Shown here: positions 1 to 7,082 of the stretch, piece by piece
Layout: every line of letters starts with the position of its first letter
Position numbering within the stretch: position 1 is the first letter of the stretch
Source: Desulforhabdus amnigena
GTDB lineage: Bacteria > Desulfobacterota > Syntrophobacteria > Syntrophobacterales > Syntrophobacteraceae
DNA: 64,000 nt
Assembly (NCBI RefSeq): GCF_027925305.1
Contig: NZ_BSDR01000001.1
Coordinates: 4,472,741-4,536,740, forward strand
Reading direction: 5' to 3'
Notes under the pieces: model-generated
Databases searched by the model: none
The model's input: the letters and a program-made list of their open reading frames with translations, nothing else
What the model was told of the DNA's origin: nothing
Program-made: the position numbers and the translations under genes

Positions 1-340
1 CGAGCCGGCAATCGTATATTCTTGCCGTCGCCACGATGAGTTGATCTGCAGGATCGCGATGGAATTCGCCTGGGAGTCGAGTGGATTCGATGGCGATTTC
101 CGGTGAGAGCTCCACCAGGCGGATACCGGGATAGTTCAAAGCCTCGTCAAACCAGTCCCCCAATGGGCAAGGAAGCTTTAAGCGATTGTACTCGACAAGT
201 TTGGCGACTTCCCAAACTGAGATGGCACTCACACCGATAAGGTCCGCCTCTGCGGCATCGATTACCTTGACCTGCCGACGAGTGAGCTGGGAATCTCCAT
301 GCACCCACCAAACCCAGATATGGGTGTCGAGGACAATCAT
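1..340 (-). CDS. PIN-domain toxin, VapC-like (3' end cut off)
   Basis: Read on the minus strand from ATG at 338-340, the frame stays open for 113 codons to the window edge. It begins MIVLDTHIWVWW, the classic PIN opening with the first acidic metal ligand (D5). It continues through a VSAISVWEVAKL helix (conserved Glu) and ends near HRDPADQLIVATA, the third acidic region of VapC-type RNases. PIN toxins are Mg-dependent ribonucleases that usually cut tRNA or rRNA. The start overlaps the stop of the upstream antitoxin gene as ATGA, so the pair is translationally coupled. The last 15-20 residues lie outside the window, so intactness cannot be judged. Family assignment is firm; the RNA target is unknown. 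Confidence 0.88.
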   Translation of the reverse strand, partial: MIVLDTHIWVWWVHGDSQLTRRQVKVIDAAEADLIGVSAISVWEVAKLVEYNRLKLPCPLGDWFDEALNYPGIRLVELSPEIAIESTRLPGEFHRDPADQLIVATARIYDCRL

Positions 341-555
341 TTCAAGGCTTCCCAGTCTTCTTCCGCAACACTGCCAAATGGATCTATATATTGAATCGGC
401 TTTCCAGTCAGCGGACGGCGCATATTCCCTGGTTCTTTGTGTTTGTGCCTGCGAACGATGACCTCCACTTTATCTCCAGCCTGAAAGGGGAGTCCCTTGA
501 CTGTGAGAGTGCCATCCTTTGCGACTTCTGCTTCTGTTCTATAGGCTTGCTGCAT
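337..555 (-). CDS. AbrB/VapB-like antitoxin
   Basis: A 72-residue protein whose first 35 residues (AEVAKDGTLTVKGLPFQAGD, then KVEVIV) match the swapped-hairpin beta fold of AbrB/SpoVT antitoxins: a short strand, a glycine turn and a GDKVEV strand. The C-terminal half is polar and ends EEDWEALK, fitting a toxin-binding tail. It lies directly before the PIN toxin and shares ATGA with it. A perfect inverted repeat 29 bp upstream is a likely autorepression operator. Expected role: bind and neutralise the PIN RNase and repress the operon. The family is inferred from pattern and context rather than a strong signature. Confidence 0.75.
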   Translation of the reverse strand: MQQAYRTEAEVAKDGTLTVKGLPFQAGDKVEVIVRRHKHKEPGNMRRPLTGKPIQYIDPFGSVAEEDWEALK

Positions 556-583
556 TTTTGCCTCGTTTCTTCCTGCTGACCAT

Positions 584-609
584 TATCTCATTGATAAAAC
601 AATGAGATA
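584..609. promoter_or_regulatory. Operator palindrome of the VapBC-like operon
   Basis: Perfect 10-bp inverted repeat TATCTCATTG / CAATGAGATA with a 6-bp AT spacer, ending 28 bp before the antitoxin start (555). Position and symmetry fit binding by an AbrB-type antitoxin dimer. Binding is inferred. Confidence 0.6.
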
Positions 610-634
610 CACCGAGGAAACGATAAGGGTCCGC

Positions 635-750
635 TTAGAGCCTATCCGAAAACCTTCCTCGGCAGCGGACACCCCCCTTCAATTCCCCCCTCGAGGGGGG
701 GGACCAAGGGGGGTGTTGTAAAGTCCACAGGGGGGGCGGATAGGCTCTTA
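635..750. repeat. 116-bp TIR element, copy 1
   Basis: Ends TTAGAGCCTATCCG and CGGATAGGCTCTTA are inverted repeats. Inside, the order is CCTCGGCAGCGG, ACACCCCCC, the hairpin C6-TCGA-G8, GGGGGGTGT, and AAGTCCACAGG. The same architecture recurs at 25463, 26297, 35633, 40566 and 55332. No open frame, so a non-autonomous (MITE-like) element is likely. Confidence 0.85.
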
Positions 751-900
751 GTTCAGGCGACCTCGACGATCTTTTCGTGGACTGCGGAGGGCATGCGGTC
801 AGATATTCTTGCCCGCTAATCTGATCCGTGCCGTCGTCTACTTCTTTTCTTTAAAGAGGTAGCATCCGGGCGTCATTTTGACAATATCCCAATATCCCAG

Positions 901-945
901 GGTTTTTAATCTGCGCCAATCTGCGGATCGACAGGATCGTGGAAT
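901..945. repeat. ATCTGCG dispersed repeat, copy 1
   Basis: Contains TTAATCTGCGCCAATCTGCGG then ATCGACAGGATC. Related tracts with two or three ATCTGCG units occur at 2906, 3820, 22300 and 38717. The stretch from 751 to 999 holds no other recognisable feature. Confidence 0.7.
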
Positions 946-999
946 ATTCTTTTGCCCGAGAGCCTCCCGGGCACTACGCGGCATACGGCCGGACCTCCT

Positions 1000-1588
1000 T
1001 TATTCTACCCACACCTCTTGAAGTGACTTTGCTTCGAGCACCCGTTCGGCCCACTGGTCCAACTGTTCCGACGACGCAGACGCCAGGCGATCTTTCGCCC
1101 AGTCCGGCAGAGGACCAAAACGACGGGTCAGTATCTTCTCCAGGAGGCCACATTTTCCCTCCAGCTTCCCTTCCAGTTTTCCCTCGTGCCTTCCTTCCAG
1201 TCTTCCTTCCAGTTTTCCTTCTCGCCTCCCTTCCAATTTTCCTTCCTGAAACCCCTTATCCTTTATGTATTGAGCCAACATGGCGGTCTCCTCTCTCTCC
1301 GTCATCAGGCGGTCGTACTCTGTCAACTTTGTTCCGCAGGGTTCCCCCCCGTTGATTCCCCCCTTGAGGGGGGCAGGGGGGTGTTGTCTTGCCCGGCATA
1401 ACAACTTTGACGGAGCAGTAGATGGCTTCACGCTCCTCGTCCCGGATTTTCGCGTAGACATCGATGAAGTCCACATACTTGTCAAACAGCATCGGCGCCG
1501 CCAACCTGAAAAGTCCCAGGTACGCCTGCTGAATCACTTCCGCCCGCTCCTCCGGTTTATAATCCATCTTCGGCAGCAGAATCTTCAC
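1000..1588 (-). pseudogene. Rpn-family nuclease/transposase fragment, interrupted
   Basis: Two frames of one broken gene. The 5' piece (to about 1419) encodes a segment with FDKYVDFIDVYAKIRDEERE; the 3' piece resumes with RLMTEREETAMLAQYIKDKG, an EGKLEGRREG-type repeat and a DUF4351-like tail (FGPLPDWAKDRLASAS). The join is broken by a 104-bp C/G-rich insertion at 1314-1417; the sister copy at 2404-2652 runs straight through the same residues. The N-terminal PD-(D/E)XK core is also missing. Rpn proteins are recombination-promoting nucleases; this copy cannot be functional. Confidence 0.8.
1314..1417. mobile_element. 104-bp hairpin insertion in an Rpn gene
   Basis: Defined by comparison with the uninterrupted sister sequence near 2560, where the sequence either side of the insert is contiguous. 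The termini are imperfect inverted repeats (TGTCAACTTTGTT against CGTCAAAGTTGTT) around CCCCCCTTGAGGGGGG-type arms. A 2-bp GT flanks both sides and may be a target duplication. The insertion shifts the host frame. Confidence 0.7.
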
Positions 1589-1631
1589 GATGGGATTGTG
1601 ATGATCGTAATCCGCATCGTGCCCAACGGGA

Positions 1632-1894
1632 TTATTTCGGGCACGACGGCTCTTGCTTTCTGCGTGCGGACGCTTTTTGCATTGCGTCCTTCGGTTCCGG
1701 CGAATGGTCCGGCAAATGAAAAACTATGTCCGCCGCATTTTTCTTACCTTTTCCAAGTTTCTTGTAAAGAAAAGCGCCATCCAAATAGTGACTGTGTGCC
1801 AAAACTTCCTGCCGAATGTGTTCGCGAGTGTCCACTTCATGGATCAGTCGGCCGTACTTCAAAATCTGATGCTGGAGCAGCGGTGTGGCCCAGC
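1632..1894 (-). pseudogene. MNT-type nucleotidyltransferase C-terminal fragment
   Basis: After an in-frame TAA the frame reads WATPLLQHQILKYGRLIHEV, the pattern seen near the C-terminus of MntA-like minimal nucleotidyltransferases (antitoxins of HEPN toxins). It then changes into unrelated sequence (DGAFLYKKLGKGKKNAAD and on) ending QKASARRKQEPSCPK. That last segment recurs at the 5' end of the fragment at 2630-2860, so this is a recombination mosaic. The catalytic GSxxxGxxxxxSDxD part is absent. The assignment rests on a short motif. Confidence 0.4.
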
Positions 1895-1914
1895 TTTAGA
1901 TGTCATTCGACGGC

Positions 1915-2187
1915 TCAGACAGACATTTCTTTGTTGACTCTCTGAGTCTGCACGCCTTCTGCTTCTCGTCGTTTGGTGAAGATCAGTGTAGCGATCGGCA
2001 TGGAATTCAATTCCAGTTTGGAAAGGTCGACCTGTTGACCGGCATCCTCAATCTCCATACCGACGACTCGGCCCCGTTCATCGAAGTCCAGAACAATTCC
2101 TGGAGCCACTTCTTCCGATTCGATGCTCGTGCCGTCTGTAAATTCTATATAAAGCATGTCATCATCAGGGTAATATTGAAAAACCAT
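1915..2187 (-). CDS. DUF2283 domain protein
   Basis: A 90-residue protein with the DUF2283 pattern: YYPDDDMLYIEFTDGTSIES near the start, then VAPGIVLDFDERGRVVGMEI. The ATG at 2187 is preceded by AGAGGAT at good spacing; the longer TTG start at 2205 is less likely. It follows the 2202-2432 gene by about 14 bp and probably forms a two-gene unit with it. DUF2283 proteins often sit next to small partners in TA-like pairs, but a molecular function is not established. The tail (TKRREAEGVQTQRVNKEMSV) is basic and may be species-specific. Confidence 0.8.
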   Translation of the reverse strand: MVFQYYPDDDMLYIEFTDGTSIESEEVAPGIVLDFDERGRVVGMEIEDAGQQVDLSKLELNSMPIATLIFTKRREAEGVQTQRVNKEMSV

Positions 2188-2201
2188 CGGGTTATCCTCT
2201 T

Positions 2202-2432
2202 TCAAGGTTTGAATCGCCGGTCGGCAAAGGCATTATGGACTGTTTGCCCATCCGGCTCCGTGACGACGCGAAGGTACTTGCCCCATTCAGGAATGAAGGC
2301 CCATTGCCGAATTCTCCCGTTGGGCTGTCTTTCCGTGCGGAGGGGATGATCTAAAACGTATTGAATCCATTCCATCTTAAGGTAAGGCCGCCGCAAAAGC
2401 ACGCTATAGGTGAAATATTCCGTGGTTTTCAT
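2202..2432 (-). CDS. Small hypothetical protein, partner of DUF2283
   Basis: About 76 residues from MKTTEYFTYSVLLRRPYLKM; the segment GRIRQWAFIPEWGKYLRVVT is well formed and ends in NAFADRRFKP. Strand and loop arrangement and the adjacency to a DUF2283 gene suggest a toxin-like partner, which is inference only. No clear Shine-Dalgarno precedes either ATG (2432 or 2453). The 5' end overlaps the tail of a broken Rpn gene, so the native promoter may have been lost. No catalytic motif was recognised. Confidence 0.6.
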   Translation of the reverse strand: MKTTEYFTYSVLLRRPYLKMEWIQYVLDHPLRTERQPNGRIRQWAFIPEWGKYLRVVTEPDGQTVHNAFADRRFKP

Positions 2433-2860
2433 CTGTTGTGGCTTGTTGAACATTGCTTGTTAGAATTTCGGCGATGCGCCTTCCTTCCCGCCTTCCTTCC
2501 TGAAACCCCTTATCCTTTATGTATTGAGCCAATATGGCGGTCTCCTCTCTCTCCGTCATCAGGCGGTAGATGGCTTTACGTTCCTCGTCCAGGATTTCCG
2601 CGTAGACATCGATGAAGTCCACATACTTGTCAAACAACATCGGCGCCGCCAACCTCCTGCCTCACAAATTCGATACGTTCGAGTTGTCCGTAGGCCTGCA
2701 GCGCTTCCGGCAACAACCAGGAGAGGGCCTCTTTCGGGAAATCCAGGAAGACATTCTTGAAATTGTGGTCGTGCGCCTGCATGAGTTCTCCACGTCGTGC
2801 CCAACGGGATGATTTCGGGCACGGCAGCTCTTGCTTTCTGCGTGCGGACGCTTTTTGCAT
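2404..2860 (-). pseudogene. Rpn-family fragment with internal deletion
   Basis: The 5' piece carries the Rpn N-terminus (HDHNFKNVFLDFPKEALSW, then LPEALQAYGQLERIEFVRQE). A frame change near 2650 leads to FDKYVDFIDVYAEILDEERK and RLMTEREETAILAQYIKDKG. Compared with the intact 346-residue relative at 28230-29270, most of the central domain, including the catalytic core, is deleted. The last residues run into the small gene at 2202-2432. It shows the uninterrupted site that corresponds to the insertion at 1314. Confidence 0.75.
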
Positions 2861-2905
2861 TGCGACATCCCTGCGTCATCTTGACAATATCCCACTATCT
2901 CAAGG

Positions 2906-2950
2906 TCCTTAATCTGCGAAAATCTGCGTAATCTGCGGATGGAAAGGATC
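2906..2950. repeat. ATCTGCG dispersed repeat, copy 2
   Basis: Three units: TTAATCTGCGAAAATCTGCG followed by TAATCTGCGGATGGAAAGG. It lies downstream of nothing recognisable; 2951-3090 holds no gene I can support. Confidence 0.7.
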
Positions 2951-3092
2951 ATAAGATACTGCCGCGACAAAGTATACAATTGCCGGTTCCTGTCACGGCT
3001 GGAAGCCGTTCGTACAAAAAATTGGCCGCGCACTTACAATTTTCGGTACTTAAGCTTGATAGTCTCGCAAAAAGTCGCAAAAGGCCTTATTT

Positions 3093-3173
3093 CGTCATTC
3101 CGGCGAAAGCCGGAATCCAGTGTTTTTAGTTACTTACAAAACATCTGGACCCCGGTTTTCACCGGGGTGACGA
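3093..3173. repeat. Double-hairpin extragenic repeat
   Basis: Two nested stems: ATTCCGGCGAAAGCCGGAAT and ACCCCGGTTTTCACCGGGGT, bounded by GTCATTCC and GGTGACGAC. This is a BOX/REP-like intergenic palindrome pair; a relative is at 40456-40532. Confidence 0.7.
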
Positions 3174-3188
3174 CTTTTTACGAATCTA

Positions 3189-3536
3189 TCAGGCTTGCAG
3201 CTGTTCTGTGTTGAGTCCCAGAGCCGAGGCAATTTTCTTGAGAGTAGAGGTACGGAGCCGGGCATCGGGACGCTCGAACTTGACGACAGCCGCCTGAGAC
3301 ACTCCCATACGGGTTGCCAGCTCTTTTTGAGTGATACCGAGGTGTTCCCTCCAAGCTTTGACAAGTGGCTCATTCCGCAGGACATGCGCCTCGACGACTT
3401 CCTGGGGTATGCCGCAGGCGCGAGCCTTTTCGGCTTCCAGAAGGGGCTTGATGCGACGCCATTCTTCCCAAGGTACCAGGACAAAGGCGGGTTCTCCGTC
3501 GTGTTTGATCGTTTGGTAGTCAGTAGGTGTGCTCAT
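3189..3536 (-). CDS. XRE-family antitoxin with Phd-like N-terminus
   Basis: 115 residues. The first 45 (IKHDGEPAFVLVPWEEWRRI) resemble the Phd/YefM fold. Residues 65-110 form a helix-turn-helix: LGITQKELATRMGVSQAAVV, then STLKKIASALGL. Such proteins are antitoxins of RelE/HigB-like toxins and repress their own operon. The upstream toxin gene is reduced to 23 codons, so this is an orphan antitoxin. AGGAGG lies 12 bp before the ATG at 3536. A 12-bp-arm palindrome upstream of the toxin remnant probably is its operator. Confidence 0.85.
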   Translation of the reverse strand: MSTPTDYQTIKHDGEPAFVLVPWEEWRRIKPLLEAEKARACGIPQEVVEAHVLRNEPLVKAWREHLGITQKELATRMGVSQAAVVKFERPDARLRTSTLKKIASALGLNTEQLQA

Positions 3537-3553
3537 CGCGTTTTTTTACCTCC

Positions 3554-3625
3554 TCAATGCCGACAATGCTGATTTCCTCCCTTCTTAATCTGCTTAAGCG
3601 CCTTGGGTTGCCAGATGACTTTCAT
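3554..3625 (-). pseudogene. RelE/ParE toxin remnant (23 codons)
   Basis: Minus-strand ATG at 3625 reads MKVIWQPKALKQIKKGGNQH then CRH and stop. The first 15 residues are a typical RelE/ParE amino terminus; the rest of the toxin (about 70 residues) is deleted, bringing the start close to the antitoxin gene at 3536. Seen directly as an in-frame ATG-TGA unit; the deletion is inferred from family length. Confidence 0.55.
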
Positions 3626-3645
3626 TGTGGAGGTAATATAACTCG

Positions 3646-3677
3646 ATATAACTTTTAATCAATAATAAAAGCTATAT
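3646..3677. promoter_or_regulatory. Operator palindrome of the orphan antitoxin operon
   Basis: Inverted repeat ATATAACTTTTA / TAAAAGCTATAT (12-bp arms, one mismatch, 8-bp spacer), about 20 bp upstream of the toxin-remnant start on the minus strand. AT-rich composition also suits a promoter. Likely target of the XRE antitoxin. Confidence 0.5.
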
Positions 3678-3819
3678 TGATCCTTGAATGATCTCTATTC
3701 TGTCTCACAAATTGAGGCGAAATCCGTCATGAGTTGCCATAAAACCATGTCCACGAATTGAAGATGAGCCTATTCCCAGGCGCAATCGATCACAAAACCC
3801 TAATCCCGAGAGGGCACAA

Positions 3820-3862
3820 GTTCAATCTGCGTCAACCTGCGTAATCTGCAGATGGAATTTTT
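3820..3862. repeat. ATCTGCG dispersed repeat, copy 3
   Basis: TTCAATCTGCGTCAACCTGCG followed by TAATCTGCAGATGG. The gap 3678-3883 holds nothing else recognisable. Confidence 0.65.
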
Positions 3863-3883
3863 TTGCCCACCCAATCCCCAGTG

Positions 3884-4195
3884 CTACGTGGCGTATGGCC
3901 GGACTTCCTTTTCCAGGCGGTCGCCAAGCCGGCGGCGGGTCTCCTCCAGGTCATAGTCAGTCTGAAGCCCCATCCAGAAGCCTTCGCTCATCCCGAAGCA
4001 GCGGGCCAGCCCCAGAGCAGTGTCCGCAGTGATGGCACGCTTGCCGAGCACAATTTCGTTGATCCGCCGGGGTGGAACGCCGATCTCGCGGCCCAGCCTG
4101 TTTTGGCTGATGTTCATGGGTCTTAGAAATTCGTGCAGGAGCACTTCACCGGGGTGAATGTAGGGGTAATCCTTCCGCCATACAGGTTGCCTCAT
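3884..4195 (-). CDS. higA: HigA-family antitoxin
   Basis: 103 residues from the ATG at 4195. The signature YPYIHPGEVLLHEFLRPM precedes an XRE helix-turn-helix (ISQNRLGREIGVPPRRINEI, then VLGKRAITADTALGLARCFG) and FWMGLQTDYDLE, the standard HigA/VapI layout. HigA neutralises the HigB mRNA interferase and represses the operon. HigB genes usually sit directly upstream; here only a short VVDSFH-like trace of a HigB end is seen before the start, so the toxin appears lost. The longer TTG start at 4207 is not needed. Confidence 0.88.
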   Translation of the reverse strand: MRQPVWRKDYPYIHPGEVLLHEFLRPMNISQNRLGREIGVPPRRINEIVLGKRAITADTALGLARCFGMSEGFWMGLQTDYDLEETRRRLGDRLEKEVRPYAT

Positions 4196-4298
4196 GAAAT
4201 GAGTCAACTACAAACTCATTGTATGCAGAATTGAGTGGAGCCAGCATTCTGGGTTTTGCTTGTTCATCTTACAGTAAATATTAAAAAAAACATTCGGT

Positions 4299-5585
4299 TC
4301 AGTTCGTAATAAACGATTTCAGTTGATCCTCCAGGTCAAGAATAACTCCTGTCGAACATGCGACGCTCTCCAGACTGTCACCGGGTTTGCCATCAAGAAT
4401 GTGTTGTCCTATGGTCCGATACATTAGATGATAAGTTAGCATTTTATTGATTCTTTTGCGCCGAAGGATGCGGTTCCGCCCTTCAGCCTGGTACTCTGAT
4501 CCATTGGTCATCTTAACGGTTACATCATTTGCCCGAAGTTCGATGTAATCCTGAACACCAACCCGCTGGCTACCCTCATCAGTGAGGGTCATCGTGAAAA
4601 CGGCACCATTCATTAATTCGATAGTCACGTTTAGCGAACCATTTGTAAAAGGCTTTACACTGGCTGATTGTACTGATGAGAACCGGTTGAGATAAAGGAA
4701 ATGGTCAATCCAGTGGCAACCGTTGGAAACAAGACGAGTGCAGGAATTTGGCCAATTGTACCAATGCAGTGCCGGTAATGGCACCTCATATACGATGCAG
4801 TGGTAGTTAATCGGCGCATCAGCGCGCTGCCCCAGGTCCTCAAAAGCAAAGTCGTTAAAGGGCAGATATCTTTTGTGGAAGCATGCGTAGAGTTTGCCTC
4901 CACCATGCATTGCTTCCAGGAGTTCCTCCAGTTGGGAGTGCGTGGTACAGATTGGTTTTTCGACCACTGCAACAGCATCATGGCGAAGCGCATGAATGGC
5001 AATTGGAGCATGTGTATGATGGAATCCGGCGATAAAATACACATCTGCCCTGTCATCAGGGGCAGGGTAGGGGGCGGTGCTCCAGGTTATGTGAGATGAT
5101 GGATTGGGACCGATTTGGGTTGTGTCTATTTCATGAATGGACTTAATACAAACGCCTCTTGGGGTGTTGGGCAAAATGATTGTTTTGGCGTAATTGCCCA
5201 GACCGTATAGTACTGCCGACAGTTCTTTTGCCTTTAGTTTAGCAGATTGTAGGTTTAAAAAACGATATAGGATTTCAGGTCGTATCTGAGAACATTCCAC
5301 GCTCTCCTGGGGAGATGGTGGCGGTGGCTGTTTTTCTGATGGGTTCTTACTGCGAGGAAACTTTTTTCCGGAAGATCGATCAACATGCGTTAGCCATGCT
5401 TCCACCTCATCCAAGGCCGCGGAGCATGCTGCACAGTCAAGATTGAAGCCGGAATAGGGGTTCCAGCCATGTAGAGCATCCAACGTCGTTATTCTCTGCC
5501 AAAGATTGTGTTCTTGCCAATCCCAGTGGATAATACTTTCACTATCATTGAACTGTTCAGGCCCGCCCCAAAGCCGAACCAACTG
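4299..5585 (-). pseudogene. Gfo/Idh/MocA oxidoreductase, C-terminal part (split by IS110)
   Basis: About 428 residues in one frame: a Rossmann segment (AVLYGLGNYAKTIILPNTP), the EKP motif (AVVEKPICTT) used by Gfo/Idh/MocA enzymes to bind nicotinamide, and a substrate-domain HWIDHFLYLNR segment with the conserved His. The 5' end reads PSQLVRLWGG directly against the IS110 end. The separate frame at 7083-7625 stops reading sensibly at WLGPSQL, so together they give WLGPSQLVRLWGG and one protein of about 610 residues. In sugar clusters such proteins oxidise or epimerise nucleotide sugars. An ATG at 5603 inside the IS could express this half, which still holds most of the dehydrogenase domain. 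Confidence 0.75.
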
Positions 5586-5713
5586 TGATGGAATTGAAAT
5601 CACCTCCGAACAGTATGGATGGTTACCGTGAAAGTACTATGAGCTCTCGGGAACAGTCCACCATCTCCGCTTTTGGGCGGATTGAAAAAAACCTGAGTTG
5701 TGGTAAGGTCTGT

Positions 5714-6934
5714 TCAGATCGCAGTGGGCAGCATATGGTACTGGCGCAAAGCCGCGATCCATCGAGGAGCATTGCGCTGAACCATCAGCTCTTTGTAATC
5801 CACCTGTGAATCTCGATAAGGTACCCTGCGACTGAGCAGAATGAAAACGATTTTCAGAATCTTATGAGCCAAAGCAATAATGGCGCGCTTGTGTCCCCGG
5901 CGTATGACAAGCCCCGAATACTTGCTTTGGAACATGCTTTTGGTACGACGTGCGGCATTGGCCATTTCGCACAACAGTCGTCGTACATATGGGTTGCCCT
6001 TGCGAATGCGACCGCTTTTTCGCTTTCCGGCGGATTCGTTATTGCCAGGGCAGACCCCGGCCCACGAGGCCAGACGCTGTGGGGAGCCGAAGGCCTCCAT
6101 GTCCAGTCCGATCTCGACGATCAACATAGCCGCACCCACGGCATCGATTCCAGGTATGGTCTGGAGAAGGTCCAGAGCCCAGCGGTGAGACTCCAGTTCA
6201 GCCAGCAATTGGGTGTCGAATCGAGCGATACGGGCCTCGAGCTCACGGATGTGCTGGAGGATTTCGCGCAGGACGAATCGATGGGCGGGAGTCAAATCGC
6301 CATCGAGTGCGTCGAGCAACTCCTCGGGAGTGGCTTTGAGCCTGGAGTTGGCAAACTCCAGCGCCTGCAGGGGTGTTCCGCCCTCGATCAAACATTCGAT
6401 CATATGCCGGGCGGCTTGACCGTGAATATCACTGACCACCACGGAAAGACGTATTCCGCCATCCGTGAGGACTTTATGAAGCCTGTTCTTTTCACTGGCA
6501 AGCATCCCAACCAGCTTCTGTCTCTCACGGGAAATCAGACGGAGGTTTCCCAGTTCTTCTGGAGGAATGAAGCTCCCGCGAAGCAGGCCGCAACGGGCCA
6601 GCATGGCCAGCCAGCGACTGTCGGCCACATCCGTTTTGCGACCGGGAACCTGCTTGACGTGTCGGGCATTGACAACGGCGGCAACGATTCCCTCGCGTTC
6701 CAAGGCCGAGTAGATGCTCTTCCAGTAGATGCCCGTGCTCTCCATGACCACAATTTCGGGGTTGGCGTCTCTGGCCCACCTGGCCAAAGCTCGCCGATCC
6801 CGCTTAAACGTACCGAAAGTCAGTGTTTCCGTGTGGATCGATCCGTCTTCCTGTTCCGCAATCAGACAGGCCGTCACATGCTTTTGATGAACATCAAGGC
6901 CTATAGCGCTCTTGTGGATCGGTTCCAGTTCCAT
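5714..6934 (-). CDS. IS110-family transposase (DEDD recombinase)
   Basis: 406 residues. The N-terminal DEDD RuvC-like domain begins IGLDVHQKHVTACLI (first Asp) and includes EIVVMESTGIYW (Glu) and GRKTDVADSRWLAML (Asp pair). The C-terminal Transposase_20 domain has LLQTIPGIDAVGAAMLIVEI and the serine-bearing PGNNESAGKRKSGR. Length matches intact IS110 enzymes and no frame break is seen. AGGAGG precedes the ATG. IS110 recombinases use a structured bridge RNA from the element's non-coding end to choose target and donor. The gene is probably still functional. Confidence 0.93.
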   Translation of the reverse strand: MELEPIHKSAIGLDVHQKHVTACLIAEQEDGSIHTETLTFGTFKRDRRALARWARDANPEIVVMESTGIYWKSIYSALEREGIVAAVVNARHVKQVPGRKTDVADSRWLAMLARCGLLRGSFIPPEELGNLRLISRERQKLVGMLASEKNRLHKVLTDGGIRLSVVVSDIHGQAARHMIECLIEGGTPLQALEFANSRLKATPEELLDALDGDLTPAHRFVLREILQHIRELEARIARFDTQLLAELESHRWALDLLQTIPGIDAVGAAMLIVEIGLDMEAFGSPQRLASWAGVCPGNNESAGKRKSGRIRKGNPYVRRLLCEMANAARRTKSMFQSKYSGLVIRRGHKRAIIALAHKILKIVFILLSRRVPYRDSQVDYKELMVQRNAPRWIAALRQYHMLPTAI

Positions 6935-7082
6935 GTCCTCGACTCCTCCTGTAAAATGTATGTTGAGATGGCGAGGACATGTTTCGAATCAACCTGCGGG
7001 TGCCCGGCACCCGTGGCCCTATTACCGTGCGCTCTCTATAGAAGCAATCCGGGGTGCGATGCGAAACAATGGGTCTCGTTAG
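6935..7082 (-). other. IS110 leader end, candidate bridge-RNA region
   Basis: 148 bp between the transposase start and the estimated element edge. It contains the stem GGGTGCCCGGCACCCG and further self-complementary stretches, and no gene. In the IS110 subgroup the bridge RNA is made from this side; in the IS1111 subgroup from the other end (5586-5713). Which applies is not resolved by eye. Confidence 0.3.

Larger units (their letters stand above)
5586..7082 (-). mobile_element. IS110-family insertion sequence
   Basis: Boundaries are estimated from where the interrupted oxidoreductase frame breaks (CAG-codon positions near 5583-5585 and 7083-7085). That gives about 1.5 kb with roughly 130 bp and 150 bp of non-coding ends, as IS110 elements have. 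No terminal inverted repeats or long target duplication are visible, as expected for this family. It sits inside the polysaccharide operon. Confidence 0.75.

Noticed and set aside
1000..1485. 161-residue frame taken as a complete protein
   Set aside because: Its first 60 residues are frame-shifted Rpn sequence and hairpin insert; only the tail is real Rpn/DUF4351 sequence.
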